Origin: Chitinophaga sp. YR627 | GTDB lineage: Bacteria; Bacteroidota; Bacteroidia; Chitinophagales; Chitinophagaceae | Length of the DNA stretch: 64,000 bases | Direction: 5' to 3' | Assembly: GCF_900114995.1 (NCBI RefSeq) | Contig: NZ_FOUX01000001.1 | Coordinates: forward strand, 310,001-374,000 | Part shown: one piece after another, positions 9,478 to 16,373 of the stretch | Layout of the letters: the number at the start of each line of letters is the position of its first letter | Numbering within the stretch: position 1 is the stretch's first letter | Notes under the pieces: model-generated | Told to the model about the DNA's origin: nothing | Database searches by the model: none | What the model saw: only the letters and a program-made list of their open reading frames with translations | Program-made: the position numbers and the translations under genes

Positions 9478-10563
9478 CTATTCCGCTTTTAGTCTGAGGT
9501 GATTGATGACAGTAGCAGGATCCTGGAACTGATAGGTGATCTTGTCATTGTCTTTCACTTTCTGTACACCTTCCAGCAGTATTCTGTCATTTTCAGTAAC
9601 ACCACTTTTTACGACGAAAAGGTCAGGCATTTGTGCCTCGATAGCGACTTCTCTTGATTTCAGCACATTGTTTTTGTCTACCACAAATACATATTTCTTG
9701 TCCTGGATCTCGTAGGTCGCTTTCTGCGGAATAATGAGTGCATTTTTTAATGGAACGGTCATCAGCACTTTACCGGTTTCACCATGTTTCAGGAGTTTAT
9801 CCGGATTAGGGAATTTGGCCCTGAAGGCGATATTACCTGTTTCATTATTGAACTCACTTTCAATAGTTTCAACGACGCCAGGATATTTAAACTGCTCGTT
9901 ATTGGCTTCCAGCAGATTCACCTTTGTTTTGGCGCCATTCTGTTCACTGTTCTTGTAATCCAGGTATTCCGGTTCTGAGACATTATAGTAGACGAACATT
10001 TCACTGTTATCGCTCAGGGTAGTGAGTAATTCACCTTCATCGATGAGGCTACCCAGTTTGAGGGGCAGTCTGTCGATATAACCATCAAAAGGAGACCTGA
10101 TGTCTGTAAATGCGAGGTGTACTTTTGCGAGGGACATTTCGGCATTGGCCTTTTCCAGCCGGGCTTTTGCCATAGCCAGTTCGTTGGGAGAAACGACGTT
10201 TTTATCTGACAATGCCTGCGTATTCTGTAACTCGATCTCTGCGGCTTTGGCTTCTGCCTGTGCTTTTGCCAGCTCTGATTCATAGATCTTCGGCATGATC
10301 TTGAAAAGGAGTTGTCCTTTCTTTACGAACTGTCCTTCGTCGATCAGGATGTTTTCCAGATAGCCTCTTTCCTGTGCTCTGATCTCAATGTTCCGGACAG
10401 AGCGGATCTGTGATACATATTCCTTTGTGACGGAGGTGTCCATCCTGATAGGATTGGTAACAAAAAACTTGCTGTCGCCTTCTTTTTCTTCGGCTTTAGA
10501 TGGTTTGCAGCTGGTATGGCAAAGCAATGCCCCCAGGCCCGTAAGCATGACAATTCTTTTCAT
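9478..10563 (-). CDS. RND efflux periplasmic adaptor (membrane fusion protein), lipoprotein
   Basis: 361-residue adaptor that bridges the inner-membrane pump and the outer-membrane factor. Lipobox 'LLCHTSC' gives lipidated Cys19. Domains follow the MexA/AcrA order: first half of the lipoyl domain ('EIRAQERGYLENILIDEGQF' and 'VKKGQLLFKI'), helical hairpin with heptad alanine/lysine pattern (about residues 95-145, 'ELAKAQAEAKAAEIELQ'), second lipoyl half ('DIRSPFDGYIDRLPLKLGSL'), beta-barrel and membrane-proximal domain ('GETGKVLMTVPLKNALIIPQ'). It is the first gene of the three-gene minus-strand operon. The upstream 172 bases have no recognisable regulator site. Confidence 0.95.
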   Translation of the reverse strand: MKRIVMLTGLGALLCHTSCKPSKAEEKEGDSKFFVTNPIRMDTSVTKEYVSQIRSVRNIEIRAQERGYLENILIDEGQFVKKGQLLFKIMPKIYESELAKAQAEAKAAEIELQNTQALSDKNVVSPNELAMAKARLEKANAEMSLAKVHLAFTDIRSPFDGYIDRLPLKLGSLIDEGELLTTLSDNSEMFVYYNVSEPEYLDYKNSEQNGAKTKVNLLEANNEQFKYPGVVETIESEFNNETGNIAFRAKFPNPDKLLKHGETGKVLMTVPLKNALIIPQKATYEIQDKKYVFVVDKNNVLKSREVAIEAQMPDLFVVKSGVTENDRILLEGVQKVKDNDKITYQFQDPATVINHLRLKAE

Positions 10564-10735
10564 GGTAATGTTGCTTTTTCAGCGCGGTATGTTGATTCGG
10601 ATAATTGTGTTTAAGATGTATATGATGCAATACACAAGCGCATTCCTTATAGACGATGCTATCGGACGTAGTTGAGTAAATAAAACAAGCTTATAAAACC
10701 GGACAACCGAAAGGAGATGACCGGGTGTGGGTAAA

Positions 10736-11158
10736 TCAGATCCTGATTACAAGGAACATGATGTAACGATCTGCGGGAAAGTAGGATAGTGGCTTGTCAG
10801 AAGGTAAGCCTGGTATCGTTTGATGGGAAGAATGATCAGTAAAATGGTCAGCGAAGAAAGCGGTAAGTTCACGGGGTATTTCGAGGGCTTTTCTGAAAGA
10901 AGTGATGTCATCATCTTCTTCATTGTCCGCGGCGTAGATCTTTATATAATTCTTTTTAGACTTACCCGGCGTATGTAGTGTTTTATGCAGGCCGTGTCTG
11001 TGAGAGGTGGTTGCAAGATGTAAATAGTCCGGATTCTCAAACACGCTTCTCAGGGCATAGCTGATATCGTCGTGGCTCGTACGAGCATACGACTGGTGAT
11101 ATACGCCAATCAGGAGAAAAAACAGCGTGAGAAAAAATCCAGTTAACCCCTTTTTCAT
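10736..11158 (-). CDS. Small secreted hypothetical protein, 140 residues
   Basis: I do not recognise a family. Residues 1-25 form a clear signal peptide (Lys-Lys start, long Leu/Phe core, cleavage near 'SYA'). The mature part is His- and Asp-rich, with 'TSHRHGLHKTLHTPGK' and the acidic stretch 'DNEEDDD'. The first half of the mature chain carries 'YALRSVFENPDYLHLATT'. It is transcribed in the same direction as the efflux operon that starts 172 bases downstream, with no clear terminator between, so it could be a leading member of that transcript. The His clusters could bind metal, but that is speculation. Confidence 0.65.
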   Translation of the reverse strand: MKKGLTGFFLTLFFLLIGVYHQSYARTSHDDISYALRSVFENPDYLHLATTSHRHGLHKTLHTPGKSKKNYIKIYAADNEEDDDITSFRKALEIPRELTAFFADHFTDHSSHQTIPGLPSDKPLSYFPADRYIMFLVIRI

Positions 11159-11389
11159 CAGATGCTAAAATTATATAAAGTTGCTTATATAGACAAGCCC
11201 GTATTTTATAAACGGAAAAAAGTATGGTTATAAGTAGTGTCAGGTTCAGTTAACCGGCAGTATGGTGTGACTTTCGGGGGGCGCGGGAATATTAATGAAT
11301 TATAGTATAAAACTTGTTTTAATGATGAACGGTCACATTTTACGTTATTTTCGCTTTGCTAATATCCCATACTAACTTTAAAAGTGCAT

Positions 11390-11965
11390 ATGAAACGACC
11401 ATTGCTGTTACTTTTGCTGACCCTACTTTCTGCCTGTGATTTTTCAGGGCCTTCTTTTGCAACAGAAAAAGAAAAACATACAGCTATGCATGCAGCTGTT
11501 TTTGACAAACAGGTGATTGCCGGTATGAGCAGGTATAACGATCTGCGGGATTTTCTACTCCGGTATGCGGATACCATTGTGGCTTACAGGAATGCCAGGA
11601 ATTATGTTATTGAAACGGATGGCAAAACGATGGATACGGTTTTGCAATCCAGTGAATGTTATACTTTTTTTCAGGGCAATCCGAACTATGATATTGCAAA
11701 TGTTCCTGATTTTTTGAAACTGAAACTGGATAGTCTGTATCATGATCTCGGGGAAGGGAATGTGCTGAGTTTCGGTATTTGTGAAAGTAAGCAGCTGTAT
11801 ATACAGGTTAAAAATGAAAAAGCAGGTGACGGATTATATATTTCTCATGAATTGTTGTGGAATTATACAATGGGACGAGACTACAAATATGACAATAACA
11901 GGGATTCGCTGATCGGAGATAACTGTATATACCGCCTTGGATTGAGGGAAGAACATGGACATTGA
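11390..11965 (+). CDS. Hypothetical lipoprotein, 191 residues
   Basis: The start is taken at the ATG at 11390 because it gives a compact lipoprotein signal ('MKRPLLLLLL', lipobox 'LLSAC', Cys16); a GTG lies two codons upstream. The mature protein has mixed alpha/beta composition with 'GNVLSFGICESKQLYIQVKN' and 'LLWNYTMGRDYKYD'. No known domain was recognised. It is a single-gene unit, convergent with the membrane protein at 12038, the two being separated by a 38-bp palindrome. It is probably exported and anchored in the inner leaflet of the outer membrane. Confidence 0.7.
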   Translation: MKRPLLLLLLTLLSACDFSGPSFATEKEKHTAMHAAVFDKQVIAGMSRYNDLRDFLLRYADTIVAYRNARNYVIETDGKTMDTVLQSSECYTFFQGNPNYDIANVPDFLKLKLDSLYHDLGEGNVLSFGICESKQLYIQVKNEKAGDGLYISHELLWNYTMGRDYKYDNNRDSLIGDNCIYRLGLREEHGH

Positions 11966-11982
11966 TCTTTGATCCATAGCAT

Positions 11983-12020
11983 AAAGAAGGGGCATTCGTC
12001 ATGACGAATGCCCCTTCTTT
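11983..12020. terminator. 38-bp perfect palindrome acting as bidirectional terminator
   Basis: Two 19-base arms (11983-12001 and 12002-12020) are exactly complementary with no spacer. The ends are A-rich on one side and T-rich on the other ('AAAGAAGGGG' to 'CCCCTTCTTT'), which gives a U-rich 3' side on both strands. It sits between the convergent genes ending at 11965 and 12038. Confidence 0.85.
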
Positions 12021-12037
12021 ATATAACAGGTAATTTC

Positions 12038-13027
12038 CTATCTCATAATACTATTCACTTCCTGAATAAAGCGTTCGATCTTCTGTGTATTTCTGAAAGA
12101 CGCCAATACCACTGCTTTCTCTTTATTCTCTCCCGGTTTCTGAAAATACATATGTACTTCTGTACCGGAATAAAGTCCATTGTAGGTCTTTCGCACGGTC
12201 TGGAAAGTCACAAAGTGTTCAAACGGATGCTGAAGATTGCCCAGTCTGATCGGGCTTTTTCTTTCAATCATACGGGTGCCGGTATTGAAGGTCACTTTTG
12301 TGAAAGCAGCTGCGATCAATAGTACGCCGAATACGATAGGACCAGCGGTCATGAGTATTTTACCGATCGGGTTCAGGTCTTTCATCCAGGCAGCAGATGT
12401 ACATTCATGAATACCGAGGGCAAAACAGGCTACACCAAATATCAGCAGACCGATCTTGCTTGTTTTCAGGGTGTATACACCACCATCAGGGATGAAGTAC
12501 TTAAAGTCCGTAATTGCCTCCAGCTTTTCCTGTGGCAGGGGATCTGCTGCATCGAGGAACTGATGGATCAATGGAACGACTTCGTTACTGAATGCAGTAG
12601 CATTCCTGTCAGTGTCTTTGCTGTATCCTGAAGAAAGCGTAATACCGCGGCCATATTTATGGGCTTTGGTAAAGAGGCGGAAGCTAAAGCCACCATATCC
12701 CTGGGTGACGATATTGACGCCCTGTAACTTGTTGAAGGGGATATTCCTGACAGGAATAAAACCAAACAACATTTTCTTCATCACACCATTCGTACGGTCG
12801 AATACGATATACGTAAAACCACCAAGAAAGAACAGGGCAAGTGTGATGAACAGGAATGATGCAACAGGGCCTGTTCCAACAATGTTTTGCTCGCCCATCG
12901 CCCGGAAGGCGATAAATAGTCCGGCGAAGATCAGGGCTAATACGCCTGCTAAAATAAAAAGGAGGCCAAAGGGTTGGATAATGATCCTGTCGGATTCAAT
13001 TTTCCAGCGGGTTTTTGTGATAGACAT
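12038..13027 (-). CDS. Hypothetical membrane protein with PH-like soluble segments, 329 residues
   Basis: Two pairs of membrane helices are visible: about residues 20-40 ('LLFILAGVLALIFAGLFIAF') and 55-78 ('ASFLFITLALFFLGGFTYIV'), then about 193-210 and 225-245 ('IGKILMTAGPIVFGVLLIAA'). Each pair is followed by a beta-rich segment ('VFDRTNGVMKKMLFGFIPVR', 'NTGTRMIERKSPIRLGNLQH'), so the protein looks like a duplicated unit of two helices plus a PH-like sheet. I know no specific name for it. It is a monocistronic gene. A near-match to the -7 box lies upstream (reverse strand of about 13053-13060). Confidence 0.65.
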   Translation of the reverse strand: MSITKTRWKIESDRIIIQPFGLLFILAGVLALIFAGLFIAFRAMGEQNIVGTGPVASFLFITLALFFLGGFTYIVFDRTNGVMKKMLFGFIPVRNIPFNKLQGVNIVTQGYGGFSFRLFTKAHKYGRGITLSSGYSKDTDRNATAFSNEVVPLIHQFLDAADPLPQEKLEAITDFKYFIPDGGVYTLKTSKIGLLIFGVACFALGIHECTSAAWMKDLNPIGKILMTAGPIVFGVLLIAAAFTKVTFNTGTRMIERKSPIRLGNLQHPFEHFVTFQTVRKTYNGLYSGTEVHMYFQKPGENKEKAVVLASFRNTQKIERFIQEVNSIMR

Positions 13028-13099
13028 AAAGATGGTTTAAACGAACATTACTTACGTAAAGATATATTTTATAGTTTGATAATACTACCGGCGAGGGCT

Positions 13100-13474
13100 T
13101 TAGAAGGTCTGGTACCGCTTATCTATCTGTTTTACAGCGTCTTCGCCGAGTCTGAATACCAGCAGGTCCCGTATCTGCATATAAATGCTTCTTTTGACCC
13201 ACCTGGGCATTTCCTGAAGGGTTATTGCATGGTCTCCGAGATGCTCGTAAAAACTAACTCCTGCTGCATTCCAGAGGTCTTTTTCCCGCTGACTGAAACA
13301 CCATTCTGCAAAAGCGTAACAGCTTTTTAGTTTTGCGGTATCCTTTTGCTGATGGGCAATTTTTGTGGCGGCCAACAGGTCGATGAATGCGCCATAGATA
13401 GAGGTCCCCGGATCCTGCAGTTCGGTCCTGTTTTCGGGCATACATTCAATGGCTTTTCTTCTCCAAACACTCAT
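13100..13474 (-). CDS. Small helical hypothetical protein, 124 residues
   Basis: The open frame extends to 13582, but the first 36 codons have unlike composition and contain a perfect -7 box on the minus strand (13508-13515), so the ATG at 13474 ('MSVWRRKAIECMPE') is preferred. The product is soluble and almost wholly helical, with 'LLAATKIAHQQKDTAKLKSC', 'FAEWCFSQREKDLWNAAGVS' and 'FYEHLGDH'. It resembles small DUF7674-type proteins (acidic helical, about 120 residues, 'NA..VSFLEHL' motif), which is a recollection and not proven. Its neighbour 13639 is divergently transcribed. Confidence 0.65.
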   Translation of the reverse strand: MSVWRRKAIECMPENRTELQDPGTSIYGAFIDLLAATKIAHQQKDTAKLKSCYAFAEWCFSQREKDLWNAAGVSFYEHLGDHAITLQEMPRWVKRSIYMQIRDLLVFRLGEDAVKQIDKRYQTF

Positions 13475-13507
13475 TTGTACATATTGTTTTATGGGGTATA
13501 CGCGGTG

Positions 13508-13515
13508 CAAAGATA
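13508..13515 (-). promoter_or_regulatory. Bacteroidota -7 promoter box for the gene at 13474
   Basis: The minus strand reads TATCTTTG, an exact match to TAnnTTTG. It lies 34 bases upstream of the ATG at 13474, a normal leader length. No clear -33 TTTG is seen, so this is a half-promoter call. Confidence 0.45.
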
Positions 13516-13608
13516 TAATAATATGCGTTATTATGCATATGTCCGCCTGAGTCGTAAAATGCCTGTAGCGGGTCTCAATCACCCCGCATCCGATATCTCG
13601 CTATCCGG

Positions 13609-13616
13609 TAGCTTTG
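13609..13616 (+). promoter_or_regulatory. Bacteroidota -7 promoter box for the gene at 13639
   Basis: TAGCTTTG matches TAnnTTTG exactly and lies 22 bases before the ATG at 13639. The -33 position does not show a good TTTG. Confidence 0.45.
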
Positions 13617-13638
13617 TACCATAAATAATCACACTGTT

Positions 13639-14298
13639 ATGAGAAAGATCATCGTTACTATGTTTATGACTATGGATGGCGTATTACAGGCTCCCGGTGG
13701 ATCAGATGAAGATACTTCCAATGGTTTTGAATGGGGAGGCTGGTCCTTTCCTTATGGAGACGACCTGACAGACCAGAAACTGGCAAAGATCATGTCGGAA
13801 CCATTTGACCTGTTGTTAGGCAGACGGACGTATGAAATATTTGCCGCTTATTGGCCTCATCATGGGGATCATCCGATAGGGGAGATGTTTAACCGTATTC
13901 AGAAATATGTGGTGGGTACGACACCGGTTGACCTGTCCTGGGCCAATTCGACACTAATCAGTGAAAATGTTGCAGATGAACTAAAGCAACTTAGAAACGG
14001 AGATGGTCCGGCGTTATTGGTACATGGTAGCAGCCGGCTTGTACAAACATTGCTGGCGGAGCACCTGATCGATGAACTGCATATGTGGATACACCCGATC
14101 ACGTTGGGAAAAGGCAAGCAATTATTCCAGGAAGGAACAAACCCGCAGCAATGGAAACTGGTAGAAACGCTGATAGGTACCAAAGGCATGATCATAGCGA
14201 GTTATGTGCCGGATGGAGAAGTACAGACGGCCTCCATACCAGATGGTGAACTCAATGCCGCTGAAATTGCCAGAAGAGAGAAACACGCAAAGGCCTGA
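13639..14298 (+). CDS. Dihydrofolate-reductase-fold protein (RibD C-terminal family)
   Basis: 219 residues. The RibD_C/DHFR-like fold is shown by the opening 'MRKIIVTMFMTMDGVLQAPG', the NADPH-binding 'DLLLGRRTYEIFAAYWP', 'KYVVGTTPVDLSWANSTLI', 'GPALLVHGSSRLVQTLLAEH' and 'LIDELHMWIHPITLGKGKQL'. These proteins are NADPH-dependent reductases of unknown natural substrate; they are not true folate reductases. The last 35 residues extend beyond the usual end and are charged. The gene is monocistronic, preceded by a -7 box and convergent with the phosphatase gene at 14419. Confidence 0.9.
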   Translation: MRKIIVTMFMTMDGVLQAPGGSDEDTSNGFEWGGWSFPYGDDLTDQKLAKIMSEPFDLLLGRRTYEIFAAYWPHHGDHPIGEMFNRIQKYVVGTTPVDLSWANSTLISENVADELKQLRNGDGPALLVHGSSRLVQTLLAEHLIDELHMWIHPITLGKGKQLFQEGTNPQQWKLVETLIGTKGMIIASYVPDGEVQTASIPDGELNAAEIARREKHAKA

Positions 14299-14418
14299 TA
14301 TATTGGTAGTCTGCAAGCCCGTAGGATGCTGTCTTGCAGATTGCCTGTCCGATAGTAGTACTTACTTTGAATGGAGCGTCGCCACTGCTGCTGCGCAGCG
14401 AACAAATGCTGACTTCCC

Positions 14419-15315
14419 CTATAATGAATACAATATGCCCATTTTCAGGTCATATGTGGACAGGCTGAGTGCATTTATCCTGATCTCTTCCAGGATGTAG
14501 TTAGTGAGAATGGCAGCGATAACGATCATGTCTACCCTTAATGAGATCAGTCCTTTCATGTGGGTCCTTTCTTCATGGGTAGAAGCGATGAGCTGTGATG
14601 CCAGCACTTTGTAACGCGTGAGATCCAGGGGCATGGCTGCTATACCGGTGATTTCTTCTCCGTCATTCAGCATGGCGGCGAATGACTCAAAAGCACCGGC
14701 AGAACCGATCAGCATCTCAGGATGATGTGCGGCACAGACTGTTTTCAGTTCCTGCAATGTATTGTCGAGCAGGTCAATGATAGACTGCTGTTCCCCCTGA
14801 CTCATCGGATCGGAGTGGAAATAGGCCTGCATCAGACGGGCTGCGCCAATATTATAGCTCTTCTTCCAGATCTGTCCTTCTTTATTACAGAGAATAAATT
14901 CGGTGCTGCCACCGCCGATATCCATGACCAGCGAGGTTTGCTGAATGATGCCTGTGGCGCGTACGCCATTAAAAATATAGGCAGCTTCTTCCTCTCCCGT
15001 GATGATATCGATATGGATACCGATTTCCTTTGCACTGTCAACAAAGTCCTGTCCATTTACCGCACTTCTTACGGCTGATGTGGCAGTAGCTTTTATCAGT
15101 GTAGTTGCATGCGCGTCGATGATACTTTTGAAGTTTTTCAGGGTATTGATCCCTCTTTCGAAAGCCTCGGGAATGATCATGTTTTCGTTGATACGGCCCT
15201 GGCCCAATAAAACCGGAACAGTGGTTTTATACAGGATCTTTTTCTCCTGACCGGAAAGATCAGCGATGATCAGATGGAAGGTATTCGTACCGAGGTCAAT
15301 GACAGCCGCTCTCAT
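14419..15315 (-). CDS. Ppx/GppA-family phosphatase (exopolyphosphatase-like)
   Basis: 298-residue single-module enzyme of the ASKHA fold that hydrolyses polyphosphate or pppGpp. The N-terminal phosphate-binding loop is 'AVIDLGTNTFHLIIADL'. The second loop 'VMDIGGGSTEFILCN' and the catalytic-region 'ITGEEEAAYIFNGV' are intact. It lacks the C-terminal HD domain of long Ppx/GppA enzymes, which is normal for the short form in this phylum. The 3' end 'INALSLSTYDLKMGIL' is conserved in the family. The HEAT-repeat gene lies 45 bases upstream in the same direction, so the two may be cotranscribed. Whether the substrate is polyphosphate or pppGpp cannot be told. Confidence 0.93.
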   Translation of the reverse strand: MRAAVIDLGTNTFHLIIADLSGQEKKILYKTTVPVLLGQGRINENMIIPEAFERGINTLKNFKSIIDAHATTLIKATATSAVRSAVNGQDFVDSAKEIGIHIDIITGEEEAAYIFNGVRATGIIQQTSLVMDIGGGSTEFILCNKEGQIWKKSYNIGAARLMQAYFHSDPMSQGEQQSIIDLLDNTLQELKTVCAAHHPEMLIGSAGAFESFAAMLNDGEEITGIAAMPLDLTRYKVLASQLIASTHEERTHMKGLISLRVDMIVIAAILTNYILEEIRINALSLSTYDLKMGILYSL

Positions 15316-15360
15316 GTGATGGATCAGTTTATGGTAAAGCTATTGATTAGTTTTTGTTTG

Positions 15361-16179
15361 TCAGGCAGATAGCTGCAGTGTAGCGATGGTTTCTTCCAGT
15401 TTCATCCGCCAGGTAGGGTGGATGGTGGTATCATTGGCCGATTGTTTATGCAGCTTTTTGAGATCGGGCAGAAACTCTCTGGTACCCAGTTCTGTAATAG
15501 CTTCAAACAACAATGTACCTGCGTCGCCCTGCTGTAGTTCTCTGCGGATAAGGTCCGGTACACGGAGGTCTTTCCGGACTGCCAGTCCGACGATCGCTTC
15601 CATACGCGTATCCTCATTCGCATCATTTGTTCTGGCCCAGAGGGCTTCACGAATGGCTTTATTATTTCTGTTGATCTGTGAGCCGAGTGCAAAAGTGGCC
15701 CAGTCGCGGATATCATTGTCCTTATCGGCGGAGAACGTGATCATTGTATCGATAGCGGCAGGTGTATCTACGCCTTTAAGTGCACAGGCAACACCGAAAC
15801 GTACGACCGCAGAACGATGTGTTTTTAGTGCGGCCAGTTTTTCAGCGCCTTTATTATCCATTCCTGTATTGTTGTGACCGATAGCATGCAACAGGGATTC
15901 CAGTACTTTCAGGTCGGTCTCTTTTGGCAGGATACGGAGGTACAATGCAAGTGTCTCAGCCTGATAGGGACGTTCGGCGCCGCCTAGCTGTGAAAGGACA
16001 TCTATCCCTATTCGTCTTTCGCGTTGTACCTGTGATCTGGTCAGCGTAGCACAACGTTTAAATACGGTCTTTTCCGGGCGGGAACACAATGTTTTGATAT
16101 TATCCCAGTAGGTGCGGGTGGACTGGTTATTTATTAACCGTTCGAACAATTTATCGTTTGTCCAGTCATTTCGGCTCAT
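15361..16179 (-). CDS. HEAT-repeat protein, 272 residues
   Basis: Soluble alpha-solenoid. Repeated two-helix units are visible from about residue 70 to 265, for example 'LKTHRSAVVRFGVACALKGV', 'DKDNDIRDWATFALGSQI', 'NDANEDTRMEAIVGLAVRKD' and 'LRVPDLIRRELQQG', with the conserved Asp/Arg turn typical of HEAT/PBS-lyase-like repeats. Such proteins are scaffolds, and no catalytic residues are evident. It lies just upstream of the Ppx/GppA gene and may share its transcript. A long perfect inverted repeat lies 106 bases upstream of its start. Confidence 0.85.
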   Translation of the reverse strand: MSRNDWTNDKLFERLINNQSTRTYWDNIKTLCSRPEKTVFKRCATLTRSQVQRERRIGIDVLSQLGGAERPYQAETLALYLRILPKETDLKVLESLLHAIGHNNTGMDNKGAEKLAALKTHRSAVVRFGVACALKGVDTPAAIDTMITFSADKDNDIRDWATFALGSQINRNNKAIREALWARTNDANEDTRMEAIVGLAVRKDLRVPDLIRRELQQGDAGTLLFEAITELGTREFLPDLKKLHKQSANDTTIHPTWRMKLEETIATLQLSA

Positions 16180-16284
16180 TCGCAGGAGGTTGTTTGGACT
16201 GCGAAGGTACTGGACTTTTATTTTGTTTATATAGTTAAAAAGGGGTAAATTATAAGTAGTGAAATATGCGTTATTCCGTACTTA

Positions 16285-16349
16285 GACTATACTTATCTAC
16301 CCTTAGTGCTGCCTTCACAACGTAGCACTAAGGGTAGATAAGTATAGTC
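16285..16349. repeat. 26-bp perfect inverted repeat with 13-base loop
   Basis: Arms 16285-16310 and 16324-16349 are exactly complementary. It follows the stop of the minus-strand gene 16374-18851 by 24 bases and could end that transcript, but no T tract follows on the minus strand. See findings. Confidence 0.8.
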
Positions 16350-16373
16350 AGACTATAGAAAACGCCTGATTAA

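Noticed and set aside
13475..13582. N-terminal extension of the 124-residue minus-strand protein
   Set aside because: The extra 36 codons contain a perfect -7 promoter box and have no protein-like pattern.
13639..14298. True folate dihydrofolate reductase (folA)
   Set aside because: The sequence follows the RibD C-terminal family pattern and lacks the typical folA opening and active-site Asp context.
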